A stretch of DNA of 20,223 bases, taken from assembly GCA_008931825.1 (NCBI GenBank), contig QXVZ01014340.1, positions 1 to 20,223 on the forward strand, given 5' to 3'. The first letter of the stretch is position 1, and each line of letters begins with the position of its first letter. The notes beneath the pieces were generated by a model, which saw nothing but the letters and a program-made list of their open reading frames with translations, was not told where the DNA came from and made no database searches. Shown here piece after piece: positions 8,700 to 18,743 of this stretch. Origin of the DNA: Phallusia fumigata (lineage: Eukaryota; Chordata; Ascidiacea; Phlebobranchia; Ascidiidae). The position numbers and the translations under genes are program-made.

Positions 8700-9417
8700 G
8701 CATGTCTCGTATGGTGCTTTAAGTGTTTGTCACGTAGTTTTCATAATAGGTAATATTTTAGTTACCAATGTGCCTGAACAAGCCGTACTAATGCCCTCAT
8801 TATCTGAACGTATTGAGTAACTGCTCAACTTCAGACGCAGCGCAGCCGCGAAAGTGTAGAAGACAAATAATAGGTAGGCCTGCTCAAATACACCAATCGG
8901 CTGCTGAAAAGCCACAAAGCAAACCAGAACCCATTGGCATTGAAAGTACAAGGCTGCACCCCAGAAGACCTATTTATACACCTGTGCCCAGACTGGTGCT
9001 GCTGGGGGGAAATCTTTTGGAGCAAGGTTAATCAGACTGAGATGGATTTCACATTATAGCTGTTTGCACTCCTCCCTCGGCGCTGCAGTTTGTTCGTCGC
9101 TTCATTAACGTTTTCGTCAACGCCTCTACACATCTCCCCTGCTCAGAACGCCAATGCCACGAAGGCTACCGATGAAGGATCCAATACCAGGTCGAAATTT
9201 TGCGTGAAAAATTATTAGGAATGTGTCAGCGCTTGCTGTGAGCCGAATCGCCCTTGGACAATGAATTTGCGAGCTTGGTGAATGACGGTTATTGTGAGTT
9301 GCGTCAACAAGGGAATTGTTGTGTTGAGAAATGTTGGTGTTTTTGTCAGTGTGTGGCATAGGTTGCGGGATTGATATGGGAAATATGGTTTGAGAACAGA
9401 ATGTGATAAATTTTTGA
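8700..9417. other. No supported gene
   Basis: Several overlapping short frames on both strands (for example 8813-9031 plus and 8831-9025 minus) have no recognisable domain, splice support or homology. Nothing is called here. Confidence 0.5.
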
Positions 9418-10917
9418 AGCTAAGGAAACAATCGGCCACCATCTTTGGCATCTATTTGGGAAAAATATATGTGGAAATGCGGACAATGTATTGAAGGTTG
9501 AGGAAAATAATAAAAATAGAAAATTAAGTTTGTATACGACCTGATGTTAAATGCAAATTAAATATTGTCGACATTTACACCAGGATTACAGACAAACATC
9601 TTACACTGGCAGTTTCGAACAACATGTTTAAACATACAGTAACATTCTGGGGCAACAATGACATCCAAGATTTTACCAAAGCTTACCCTAGTTGTGCCAC
9701 GGCATGGGACGCTTAAACCTATACGGTGTGACCTTGTGTAATTACCAGAAGTTGCCGATACAACAAAATACTGCTCGCAAAATATTCCAAGACGCAAAAA
9801 TTTCATAGAATCGCAATTTCTCAACATTTTCGCAATTTCTCTAAAAGCAGCCCTACCCGCTCGTGCCCCAAACAGCTGACGAGCATCTGGGGTCGGCATC
9901 GAGGGGAAAGGGGAGCAACATAAACAGCTCTTACATCAAAGCGTTTCTGCCGAACCCGTCCGTCATTGTGATCGTTTGTGCTCGGGTGGATGGACAATCT
10001 CAAATTTCCCTTCTCGCAGAAATTCCGCGCGTGCTGCGTGAAAAAATTATCCGGGCAACCCGACGCGGCTGCGTGACGCGCATCAGTCACGTGGCTGACA
10101 GGCCATTGTGACGTCACAATAGGAACCCTCCACTTACGCTTGCTCGTAATATATTTTGGGATCTTGATACAGTTACGCGCCACGGCGCAATGCCAAAGTT
10201 ACCGAAGGCGCCACGGGGATTTGAGAGGCGCCCAGGATGCAATTAAGCTCCTGGCGCCGGCGACAGTCATTTTAGACCCAGCTCGACAAATGTTTGTTTA
10301 ACATTGGCGCGTGATTAATGGCCGGTCATCCTACTGTGGTCACCATTTCACACGGGATGTTTACAAACGAGGAAAAAACAACGAGCGGACACAGGTTAGT
10401 TAAACTAATTACTTGATTGTTAAACTGGTTGACTTAAGTTTAAAATAAAAACATCAATTTTCGGTTTACTCAACGCGTTGATCGCTGAATATAACCCTGG
10501 AATTTGCGGCAAACGCGGCATGACGCATATATTACTCAGCCAGCCACTGCAACGGCAAAAAACATCCAAGCTGCAAGATAACATCTAGTGCAGGGAGTTA
10601 GGCTGACTGGAAGGACTGGGGTTAATTACAGGGGCAGAGCCGCAACGTCGACTGTACGTAATTGTGGAGCGGAATGTAAATTGTATTAAAGCTAACGTGT
10701 ACGTTTCGCCGGCGTCTGCACGTGCACGGCAGCTTGTGCCGTGGTGATGTGATTTCGGAAGGGTAAGATCGGTTCGCGGGGGTTCGAGCGGTTAGGGTGA
10801 TGACATAATTAGGGGTTAATGTGATGGGTATAAATGGGTGCAATAGGATTATAGAGGGCGGAATAGGGACGAAAAAGATACACCGTATGGTTGGTACTTT
10901 TTTAGGATTTGTAGGTC
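9418..10917. repeat. 1.5-kb near-duplicate block, copy 1
   Basis: From agctaaggaaac to gatttgtaggtc this block is repeated at 10919-12396. The right part (after about 10330) differs at only a handful of sites, while the left part differs at several percent. Copy 2 lacks 19 bases (caacattttcgcaatttct, about 9822-9840 here) and a few others. The sole base between the copies is an N. A CpG-rich core carries CACGTG (10088-10093) and TGACGTCA (10109-10116). ORFs inside do not look coding. Confidence 0.95.
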
Positions 10918-10918
10918 N
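10918..10918. other. Single-N assembly gap at the duplicate junction
   Basis: One N separates the last base of copy 1 from the first base of copy 2. A gap symbol exactly at this junction points to two overlapping contig ends that were placed side by side rather than merged. Confidence 0.8.
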
Positions 10919-12396
10919 AGCTAAGGAAACAATCGGCCACCATCTTTGACATCTATTAGGGGGAAAATATGTAGAAATATGGAAAATGTATTGAAGGTTG
11001 AGGAAAATAATAAAAATATAAATTTAAGTTTGTATACAACCTGATTTTAGATGCAAATTAAATATTGTCGACATTTACACCAGGATTACAGACAAACATC
11101 TTACACTGACAGTTTCGAACAACATTTTCAAACATATAGCAACATTCTGGCGGAACAATGACAGCCAAGATTTTGCAAAAGCTTACCCTAGTTGTGCCAC
11201 GGCATGGGACGCTTAAACCTATACCGTGTGACCTTGTGTAATTACCAGAAGTTGCCGATACCAAAATACTGCTCGCAAAATATTCCAAGACGCAAAAATT
11301 TCATAGAATCGCAATTTCTCTAAAAGCAGCCCTTACCGCTCGTGCCCCAAACAGCTGATGAGCATCTGGGGTCGGCAACGAGGGAAAAGGGGAGCAACAT
11401 AAACAGCTCTCACATCAAAGCGTTTCTGCCGAACCCGTCCGTCATTGTGATCGTTTGTGCCCGGGTGGATGGACAATCTCAAATTTCCCTTCTCGCAGAA
11501 ATTCCGCGCGTGCTGCGTGAAAAAATTATCCGGGCAACCCGACGCGGCTGCGTGTCGCGCATCAGTCACGTGGCTGACAGGCCATTGTGACGTCACAATA
11601 GGAACCCGCCACTTACGCTTGTTCGTAATATATTTTGGGATCTTGATACTGTTACGCGCCACGGCGCAATGCCAAAGTTACCGAAGGCGCCACGGGGATT
11701 TGAGAGGCGCCCAGGGTGCAATTAAGCTCCTGGCGCCGGCGACAGTCATTTTAGACCCAGCTCGACAAATGTTTGTTTAACATTGGCGCGTGATTAATGG
11801 CCGGTCATCCTACTGTGGTCACCATTTCACACGGGATGTTTACAAACGAGGAAAAAACAACGAGCGGACACAGGTTAGTTAAACTAATTAACTGATTGTT
11901 AAACTGGTTGACTTAAGTTCAAAATAAAAACATCAATTTTCGGTTTACTCAACGCGCTGATCGCTGAATATAACCCTGGGAGTTGCGGCAAACGCGGCAT
12001 GACGCATATATTACTCAGCCAGCCACTGCAACGGCAAAAAACATCCAAGCTGCAAGATAACATCTAGTGCAGGGAGTTAGGCTGACTGGAAGGACTGGGG
12101 TTAATTACAGGGGCAGAGCCGCAACGTCGACTGTACGTAATTGTGGAGCGGAATGTAAATTGTATTAAAGCTAACGTGTACGTTTCGCCGGCGTCTGCAC
12201 GTGCACGGCAGCTTGTGCCGTGGTGATGTGATTTCGGAAGGGTAAGATCGGTTCGCGGGGGTTCGAGCGGTTAGGGTGATGACATAATTAGGGGTTAATG
12301 TGATGGGTATAAATGGGTGCAATAGGATTATAGAGGGCGGAATAGGGACGAAAAAGATACACCGTATGGTTGGTACTTTTTTAGGATTTGTAGGTC
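10919..12396. repeat. 1.5-kb near-duplicate block, copy 2
   Basis: Copy of 9418-10917, 22 bases shorter. Its right end runs on into unique sequence (gtttaagcagttgg), while its left end starts at the N. This is the pattern expected if the true genome has one locus and copy 1 is the end of the left contig. CACGTG at 11567-11572 and TGACGTCA at 11588-11595 are preserved. Confidence 0.95.
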
Positions 12397-13206
12397 GTTT
12401 AAGCAGTTGGTTTCTGGCGTTTACATAAATAATTCGGTGGTACTGTTTCCTCACCAAAGACAATTAAGTTACTATACTTGAAAATGGAAAAAAAACTCTT
12501 CAAATCTCTATCCAATATTTGAAATCTTTTTTGCAGCATAACGACGAAAAAACGTTTAATAAACCTGTGCATCCCAATACCTGTATAATCAGAAAACTCC
12601 ATGCCTACCAAATATCGGAAAGGGGAAGTGATAAAAAGTAACAACCCTTTTTCGTTTTAGTTTTAGGAGTTTCAAGAAGGGAATTGTCGTAAACGATAAG
12701 GGGATATAAACTGGGAATTTACGGGACTTCGTCTCGTTGCTGATGCGATAATATTCGTGTATGAAAAGCCTCTAGACAGTTGGCAAACTTTTGGAAATTA
12801 ATACCCCCTAACCCCAGCCCCGGTGGGGGTCACTGACGTTGCAAAACCTAATATGAAATCTTGGGTGTCACCTAAAGTTCATCGAATACGGTTATAATTC
12901 AAATTAAAGGTAATAGTGCCGAAATTTTGTTATAATTAAGAGAAAAAATTCGTTGGTAATTTTTGATTAATGTGAATTAGGTCACAAAACCACATAACGA
13001 TTTTTTACCGAAAACCAAAACATTTTACACCAAAGTATTCTTTTTTCTCATCATCAACAAAATTAATAAAACTTTCTACTAACTTCGCAAAACAAAACTT
13101 AAACTCAACGAGTCATATTTGAATAAGGAACTGATGACGTCGTGATATATATTCCTATCTTTGAATGGACTGGTTTTGTTTTTCGAAATTTGTTAAATTG
13201 TAAAGT
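12397..13206. other. No supported gene
   Basis: AT-rich sequence. A small C/G hairpin (ccccagccccggtgggg, about 12813-12829) stands out in base composition but has no assigned role. No coding or RNA gene was recognised. Confidence 0.5.
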
Positions 13207-13413
13207 TTATTTAAAAAAACAGCGATCGTATATGGTCATGTTGTCTGTTTGGGGGTCAGACATTGCTCCTAGTTGAAATTTAAAGAGTTCCTTTTCAGAT
13301 CCGTCACTGAAAAACGGAAACCCTACATCAGCAAATCCTGATGACGATGCAGCAATGACGAGCGCTCGGGTTGTGGGAATTTTAATAGGTCGACGTAAGG
13401 CGGAGATGCGCAT
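13207..13413 (-). CDS. Possible short protein, 68 codons, unrecognised
   Basis: On the minus strand a frame starting ATGCGCATCTCC encodes a protein ending QTDNMTIYDRCFFK. It contains FADVGFPFFSDGSEKELF and matches no family I recognise. A TATA-like ATAAATAGG (13463-13455) lies about 45 bases upstream of the ATG, and an in-frame TGA lies just before it. The stop TAA sits inside AATAAA (within TTTTAAATAAAC), a poly(A) signal overlapping the stop codon. The frame could therefore be a compact single-exon gene or a terminal exon of a larger gene. Equally, an AT-rich genome gives such signals by chance, and no splice acceptor is convincing. Confidence is low. Confidence 0.28.
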   Translation of the reverse strand: MRISALRRPIKIPTTRALVIAASSSGFADVGFPFFSDGSEKELFKFQLGAMSDPQTDNMTIYDRCFFK

Positions 13414-13454
13414 GATGTCGGTGCGGCAATATCAGAGGGACAAGCCGCCGTTTC

Positions 13455-13463
13455 CTATTTATG
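13455..13463 (-). promoter_or_regulatory. TATA-like box upstream of the 68-codon ORF
   Basis: ATAAATAGG read on the minus strand is about 45 bases before the ATG at 13413, within the usual TATA-to-start range for a very short leader. It is a motif match only. Confidence 0.25.
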
Positions 13464-13762
13464 CGTGGCCCTTTCCAAAGCAGCGCGGTAGTCAATATTT
13501 AATGAGCGCTATTGTGACCGGGTTATAATAAACCTCGTGCGGCGCAAAATTGCGGTTACAGCGTATTAACCCGGGGAAGCTGCTGGTTTGTTTTTTGCCC
13601 GGCGTTGCCTGGAACCGGCGTCGGCGGCGCCTTTGATGACGCAGGGCTGGGAAACAAACCCCCCCATTCCCTTCCCCCAGTCCCATCACTCGACAGTCTG
13701 AATGCAAGAGTTGTTTGTTTGCTTGCGCAGGAACCGGTGTCTAGCAACAGGGGTTAGCGGCG

Positions 13763-14047
13763 GTATTATTTGATATCACAACAATTTTTTTGCTGGTAAA
13801 AACGCGGTCATTAACTCAATTCTTGTCATTTTGGCTGAGGTTTTGTTGTTTTATTTCATTGTGTTTGTGTGTAGCACCAATCTGTACTGACAAATCCAAT
13901 AGATATTATTTAATATCACAAGTTTTTTCCTGGTAAAAAACGCGAACATGGCAACGTACGCAATACTAAATTCATGTCATTGTGGTAGAGGTTTTATTTC
14001 GCTTCAAAAGAGCACCAATCCGTACTGACAAACCCAACAGGGATATT
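13763..14047 (+). repeat. Diverged tandem repeat, about 140-bp unit, two copies
   Basis: Unit 1 (about 13763-13901) and unit 2 (about 13902-14041) share an ordered set of blocks: tattatttgatatcaca / tattatttaatatcaca, then ctggtaaaaa.cgcg, ttc.tgtcatt.tgg, gaggtttt, agcaccaatc.gtactgacaaa.cc. A third unit may begin with ggatattt at 14041. There is no N between the units, so this duplication appears real. No protein is predicted. Confidence 0.7.
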
Positions 14048-15940
14048 TTCACATTTATTTACGTTGTTTTGTCTTAACACTGGGTTTAAATTATTTCGGA
14101 CAATGCGTAACAGCCACGTGCAAAAATTTCGCATATCCAACGTAAATATGGCTAAACAAATGTGCGCAACATGTATTTAGCATCTTTAAATTTTGACTTT
14201 TCGTTAAACCCCCAACTTGTTGCGCAAAGCATAACTTATGATTCAGTACAACTTGTTTTGCGGGTGTGACTAAAAACCTCGCCACATATCCTGGGTGTGA
14301 GAGTTGTTGACACTGATCCTAGGCGGTATAAGATTTTTAGCCGGAAACCATAGGTAAAATCGAGCAACTGACCGACCTAGACATGAGCAATTCAGGCTGT
14401 GAGGGCAGCGGGCGTGATCTGCAATGGGCACGCACCATTTCGTATAGTTTAGACTTCGGCATATCTGGTGAAGACTGAGATCTTAATCCCGGGTTCTTCC
14501 TGTTTAATTCCGGCCCTTCTACATCAAAAGATCGAACGGTATGAGGTGTCCGATCCATATACAGGCATTGAGGAGCAGATCGCGGTTCGTTGTGGGTTCG
14601 AAAAGGTGAAATACAAGCACGGATTGCTGATTGAATTTGTCAAGCTTATACATAGTTACCGAATACATAGTGTTTTGTTAACTTACTAGATTTACTATTC
14701 TGCCGGGAAAGTAAAGTATTTTTCCATGACGTTTACCCAGAAATCTTTTTTTGCCAAAAATAGCAACCGGGTTTATTTCAGAGTATACGTTTACGAATCG
14801 TTATATTTTATATATAGCTGAAGGTGGTATTCCAAACTGTTAAGTGTTTGTTAAAGGATCTTTTCGCTTTAATATTAAAATTCGAAAAATATGGAAATTT
14901 TTTTGTGAAAACACTTTCAAAAATAACTCACAACGGTTCGCCAACTCAAAAACAATTTAAAAATCGCTTTTTCGTGTCCCGCCAAAAACGCACAACAGCC
15001 AAGATTGCACACGCAACTGTCAGCTATGTGAGTTACGTTGCGTAACTCTACACAAGGGTTTGACCTCTTATTGCCGCACTCAACAAAAAATAAGAAACAT
15101 TTCCAGACAAAAACAAACCGGAATAAGATCCGAGTCGGGTTTGCCAACGTAATTTGTGTCCAATTGTGGTTACAAAGTTCGTTAGCTGCTCGACATTACT
15201 AGAAAGATTAGCCGGCCGTACCCAGGAAAGTCAAGAGCTGGGGTAAAAGTAAGTGAAGTTTCCCACAGCACATGAAAGCCGCAAAAAACAGAGCAACCGA
15301 TTTGCCAGGGGGAATAAACATAGGTTTGAGACAGTTTGAGCTATATTTAGACGCCGTTTTAGCGTAATGGCGCAATGACTTCAGAGTTGGTAAGGAGAGG
15401 TAATCTTACAAAATGCCAGAAATTGCTCCGTGCCTAGTCGACCTTTAGGCGTTTCGATTTCGTTTCGTTCGGAGTTGTTTGTTGCGTTTACGGCATTGCG
15501 CCCCTTTCCGGTGCACCACGCTCAGCGACTTGTTTTGGCTTCCACGCTAACTTTTCCATGACCGAATTTGCCTTTTTCCCGCTTCTCTCGTTTCCGCCTC
15601 TCTCGCACGTTGAGAGTTGAGGAATTTAATATCGCCAGGTTGGAGTTACGACTCGAATTTTAGGTCAATTGCAAACCAACCTCACGACAAAGGAAGACGG
15701 ATGATGTGCACAAGTAATTATTGCAATGTAGGGTTTCGGTTTTGAATTCCGAAACGGAATTTTTAAGTTGAAATCAAATAGGAAATTTCACAATGGCTTA
15801 CACACAAAACAAAGTTCTGTAAAACACAGCTTTCATTCTGATCGTCTATCTTGATAGAAAGAGTCACAAAACCTGAAGATCTCTGCTCTAAGTCCCGTCA
15901 GTGAGCAATTACTGTGACCTAAAACCGGCATTTTAATCAA
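14048..15940. other. No supported gene
   Basis: Several 60-75 codon frames occur on both strands (for example 14091-14285 minus, 14337-14558 minus, 14824-15045 plus). None shows a domain, splice support or clear start context. A pyrimidine-rich tract (about 15540-15606) precedes the TATA region at 15947. Confidence 0.5.
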
Positions 15941-15946
15941 CCCGAG

Positions 15947-15954
15947 TATATAAG
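15947..15954 (+). promoter_or_regulatory. TATA box
   Basis: TATATAAG is a consensus TATA box. It predicts transcription from about 15977 and a leader of about 80 bases before the ATG at 16057. Confidence 0.4.
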
Positions 15955-16056
15955 ACAGTTGGTTGCAAACTATTTAAACATTGTAGGGCAACTTTTTCAC
16001 ACAGAATTTAGCTAAAATTAAGTGATACGACCTTTGTACAGGAAACCACGGAGAAA

Positions 16057-16254
16057 ATGGCGTTGACCTCATACTCAGGTCGCCCAGCTATTTCTGGCGT
16101 TAAATTAGGCCTTAAAATAAACCTCAGAACACGAATTAATCAACCCCGGCAAGCTGATGAAAATTTCCGGGCAAGTAACGTTTCGCTCATGGGGATTCAC
16201 AGACCTCGCCGTATATTTAAGTCTTGGATCTTTTTAAATTTACTTTTGTGTTGA
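16057..16254 (+). CDS. Possible short protein or first exon, 65 codons, unrecognised
   Basis: The start gagaaaATGG is a strong Kozak context (A at -3, G at +4), 103 bases after the TATA box. The frame reads MALTSYSGRPAISGVKLGLK and ends in a hydrophobic KSWIFLNLLLC before TGA. It is basic overall (many Arg and Lys) with no family I recognise. No AATAAA is seen near the stop, so a first exon with a donor further in (for example CAG|gtcgcc or CAA|gtaacg) is as likely as a complete gene. Promoter plus Kozak are the only support. Confidence 0.3.
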   Translation: MALTSYSGRPAISGVKLGLKINLRTRINQPRQADENFRASNVSLMGIHRPRRIFKSWIFLNLLLC

Positions 16255-16289
16255 ATATATTGTGTGTGAATGATTTTTAAGTTGCGCCG

Positions 16290-16350
16290 TATTTAAGGTA
16301 TTTCCATACTGGTATTACTATTTCCATACTATTTAAGGTATTTCCATACT
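16290..16350 (+). repeat. Short tandem repeat
   Basis: atttaaggtatttccatact occurs at 16291-16310 and 16331-16350, with a partial tatttccatact between them (16319-16330), giving a 40-bp period. Confidence 0.85.
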
Positions 16351-16452
16351 CGACATTTAGTTTCAAACTTACTAAAACTGTCGAAGATATTTGGGTACGC
16401 AAACAAAAAAGTTAGGTACAAAATTCACGGTTTTAAATACAGTCTTAATACA

Positions 16453-16516
16453 GCCAGTGCCTATGTGTGTAAAATGTTTTCTACTTTTCGACAAACGCTG
16501 TTGTCATCATCGGGAA
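16453..16516 (-). repeat. Hammerhead-like element, left inverted copy
   Basis: On the minus strand this reads CCGATGA, GACAA, CAGCGT, TTGTC, GAAA, then a tail containing ttttacacacatag and cactggct. It is an inverted copy of 17397-17463. The core has CCGATGA instead of CTGATGA, and GAAAA where the others have GAAAC. A direct repeat, cacggttttaaatacagtct (16426-16445), lies just outside and resembles 17343-17362. Confidence 0.55.
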
Positions 16517-17396
16517 TCGTGCCGTTAATACACTCAAACGTATTCGATTCTATATTGTAACATCTTCCAGTGGTCCCGAAAGAACCCAATGCACCAAACA
16601 CACTTTAGCATGGAAGACCAAGCAACGCAAAATTTATAGCATGTGTGACATTGGAAATCAACGTAGAGATTGTTTTGTCACAGCGGGTAAGATTTGGAGG
16701 CAAACCAACTTGAAATAGCATCAAGTCAGGTTTTGTATTGAAACCAATTCTTTCAATATGTTGTGTCGCGTGCTTCCACGCTGCAAATCGACAACAAGCA
16801 AACATCCAAAGGTCGTTTGTGTCTTGTATGTTGTTGCCAGGCTGTCATTAATAATTACCGCTCACTGTGGGTTAAGGTTCCCACGCAAACGTCGTACATA
16901 CGAAGTATTGCATTTTTGATATAATGCTGCACACCTGTTTGGGGTTTGAGTATTTGGAAAAGGAAAAAAATTGTTTTGTTTAGTGCAGAGGTGATATTAT
17001 ATTTGTTGCAATATGGGTTTGGATTCAATACATTTAGCTGGAACATATTGTTCAGAGCGCAAACTAAGTGAGGGACAGAGATACGTAATTACTAATTTTC
17101 CTGAGTATTTGAAAGCGAAGATACTTCAAATGAAAAAGTTCGATACAAGGGGCCTACAATTTAGCTTGTCCAACAAGTCAAATTCATTTCGTAATGTAAC
17201 TTTTGCTATATTTGCGTTACAAAGGATATGTTTTTATTCCCAACATCAGTTGCAATTTTTCTCCAAAATTATCCTCAGCATAAGAGGGAAAAACTGAAGC
17301 TAATGTATTTTTACAATCAGTTTCGCTCTCAGGTTTACAGTCCACGGTTTAAAATGGTCTCAATAAAACATTTTGTACGTTCTGACAAGAATTTTT
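16517..17396. other. Interior between inverted hairpin copies
   Basis: About 880 bases lie between the inverted copies. A plus-strand frame at 17013-17297 (94 codons, MGLDSIHLAGTYCSERKLSE...) has a plausible ATG but no recognisable domain. A small hairpin gtgggttaaggttcccac (16867-16884) also appears in related form at 3271-3289. It is unknown whether this is the body of one element or chance spacing. Confidence 0.35.
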
Positions 17397-17463
17397 ATTC
17401 CTGATGATGACAACAGCGTTTGTCGAAACGTGGAAATTTTTTTACACACAAGTACTGGCTTGT
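17397..17463 (+). ncRNA. Hammerhead-ribozyme-like motif, right inverted copy
   Basis: CTGATGA (17401-17407) is followed by one extra T, then GACAA (17409-17413), loop CAGCGT, TTGTC (17420-17424) and GAAAC (17425-17429). This is the full conserved hammerhead core with a perfect five-pair stem II. The tail continues gtggaaatttttttacacac and aagtactggcttgt. A stem I partner is not found immediately upstream, so this copy may be truncated or may act only with another copy. Confidence 0.5.
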
Positions 17464-17688
17464 GTCTTTATAATTAATTTTCCTCCCACATGCAAACCTC
17501 ACATCGCCGTAACGAAATTCAGCAGTGCGAAATCAACCACAATGTCAAAGGGGCCGAAATTGTCGGTTGCGAAGTAAAGAGATGTCCCTAGACACCCACA
17601 GCGGCTGTAGAAATTGCACACAGCCCTCCGTCGACATTTGAATCCGAAACGGCAATCCTACAGGTGGCAGTTGTCTAAAACAACTTAC

Positions 17689-17910
17689 AGGGTCGTAAAG
17701 CGGAAATTTGAGGGCGCAATGTTTTGTACCGTGCCCCACAAACCCTGTAATTTGGATTGAGTCATACGGGAGCGTCGGTGTTCAACATCACACAACAGAG
17801 GAGCCGGTAACCATAAACAAGTTGGATTAGAAACCACATCCGGGAACGATTTTGATTGGTCGTTGCGAGGGTTAAATTGCACAGAGAGATCCCGCGCACT
17901 TCCACGCCAC
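17689..17910 (-). CDS. Possible exon, galectin-like motif
   Basis: A 222-bp minus-strand segment lies between the good acceptor caacctatacag| (17911) and CCT|gtaagt (17688). One frame is open throughout, giving one base, 73 codons and two bases. It reads ...ARDLSVQFNPRNDQSKSFPD then VVSN. This resembles the galectin core (D-[IL]-x-[LV]-[HQ]-F-N-P-R followed by V-V-x-N), and upstream the frame continues INLYRWRGS in the position of a galectin beta strand. Against this, the expected W-G-x-E-x-R motif does not follow in frame, and another frame just downstream also looks protein-like (GLPFRIQMSTEGCVQF). It may be a decayed exon, a frameshifted one or a chance ORF. Confidence 0.25.
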
Positions 17911-18586
17911 CTGTATAGGTTGATGTTGGGGTTAAAATTGACCTTTATTTCTGATCAGGTTCGACAAAGACGTTTCAGTTTGAATGTGAATAAATCACGC
18001 GAGGACATGTAAGACGTTTACAGGCGTTCCGCAACTTCATATTTGTCCTACAGATGTATGTGAGAGACATAGGGTCATAATTTGCACGTTGGCTTATTAA
18101 CCTTACAATAAAGTAACCATCAAAGGTCAAATTTGTTGCTTTCTTCGACATCATAGCATGTCTAAAATCAAATTATTCACATGTATATATATCTGGTGTC
18201 ACAGTGGAAACTTATGGTAAAATGATTTCGGCACGCTATTATGAACAGCTGGTAAGATTTAGTGGTCCCGGCGTTGATACTACATTCATGTGTGTGAGAT
18301 CGTACACATCAAACTCATCGTAGTTCGCAAACGTACCGTTTTCATTTCCCACTGCCTAGCCGCAATGCTCCGCTAAACATTTGACAGTTTTGCGCATGCG
18401 CGTGCCAATTACCCCGTTAACCGAATAAAAAATTCCCCGTACCCCCAACATAACGCTGTGTGCCAAGCGGGGACCCACGTTGAAGGTTGAAGTAGACGGC
18501 GTCGGAAAAAAGGCCCAGCAAGCCCCCCTTGGCACGAACTCAAGTAGCAGTGATGCGTGTTTTGCGGCGAATTAAGGATTTAACCC
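17911..18586. other. No supported gene
   Basis: No recognisable protein or RNA gene. A GC-rich stretch begins near 18350 and leads into the duplicated segment. Confidence 0.5.
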
Positions 18587-18742
18587 GCGCTTATCAACTT
18601 TTCCTGGGCGGGCCGGGATTCAATGGGCCCCTCACAGCGGCGAACAATCAACGTCTTTCGCTTTGGCTGGCGGCTGGGTAGGAAACAACAACACGTCAAG
18701 TTCGAGAGCAGTTTCCATCATGCAGCTCGTTTATCTCCCGCC
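18587..18742. repeat. 156-bp duplicate, copy 1
   Basis: From gcgcttatcaacttttcctg to tctcccgcc, this is repeated at 18744-18899 with the same length and one difference seen (ggccggg against ggccgag). A single N at 18743 separates the copies. This pattern indicates an unmerged contig overlap. Confidence 0.95.
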
Positions 18743-18743
18743 N

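Noticed and set aside
9558-10183. Overlapping minus-strand ORFs duplicated at 11058-11662
   Set aside because: Their apparent conservation comes from the duplicated block; frames differ between copies and no domain is recognised.
17658-17688. 31-bp gtaagt...tag intron joining two protein-like frames near the galectin-like segment
   Set aside because: Too short for a spliceosomal intron in any animal group likely here.
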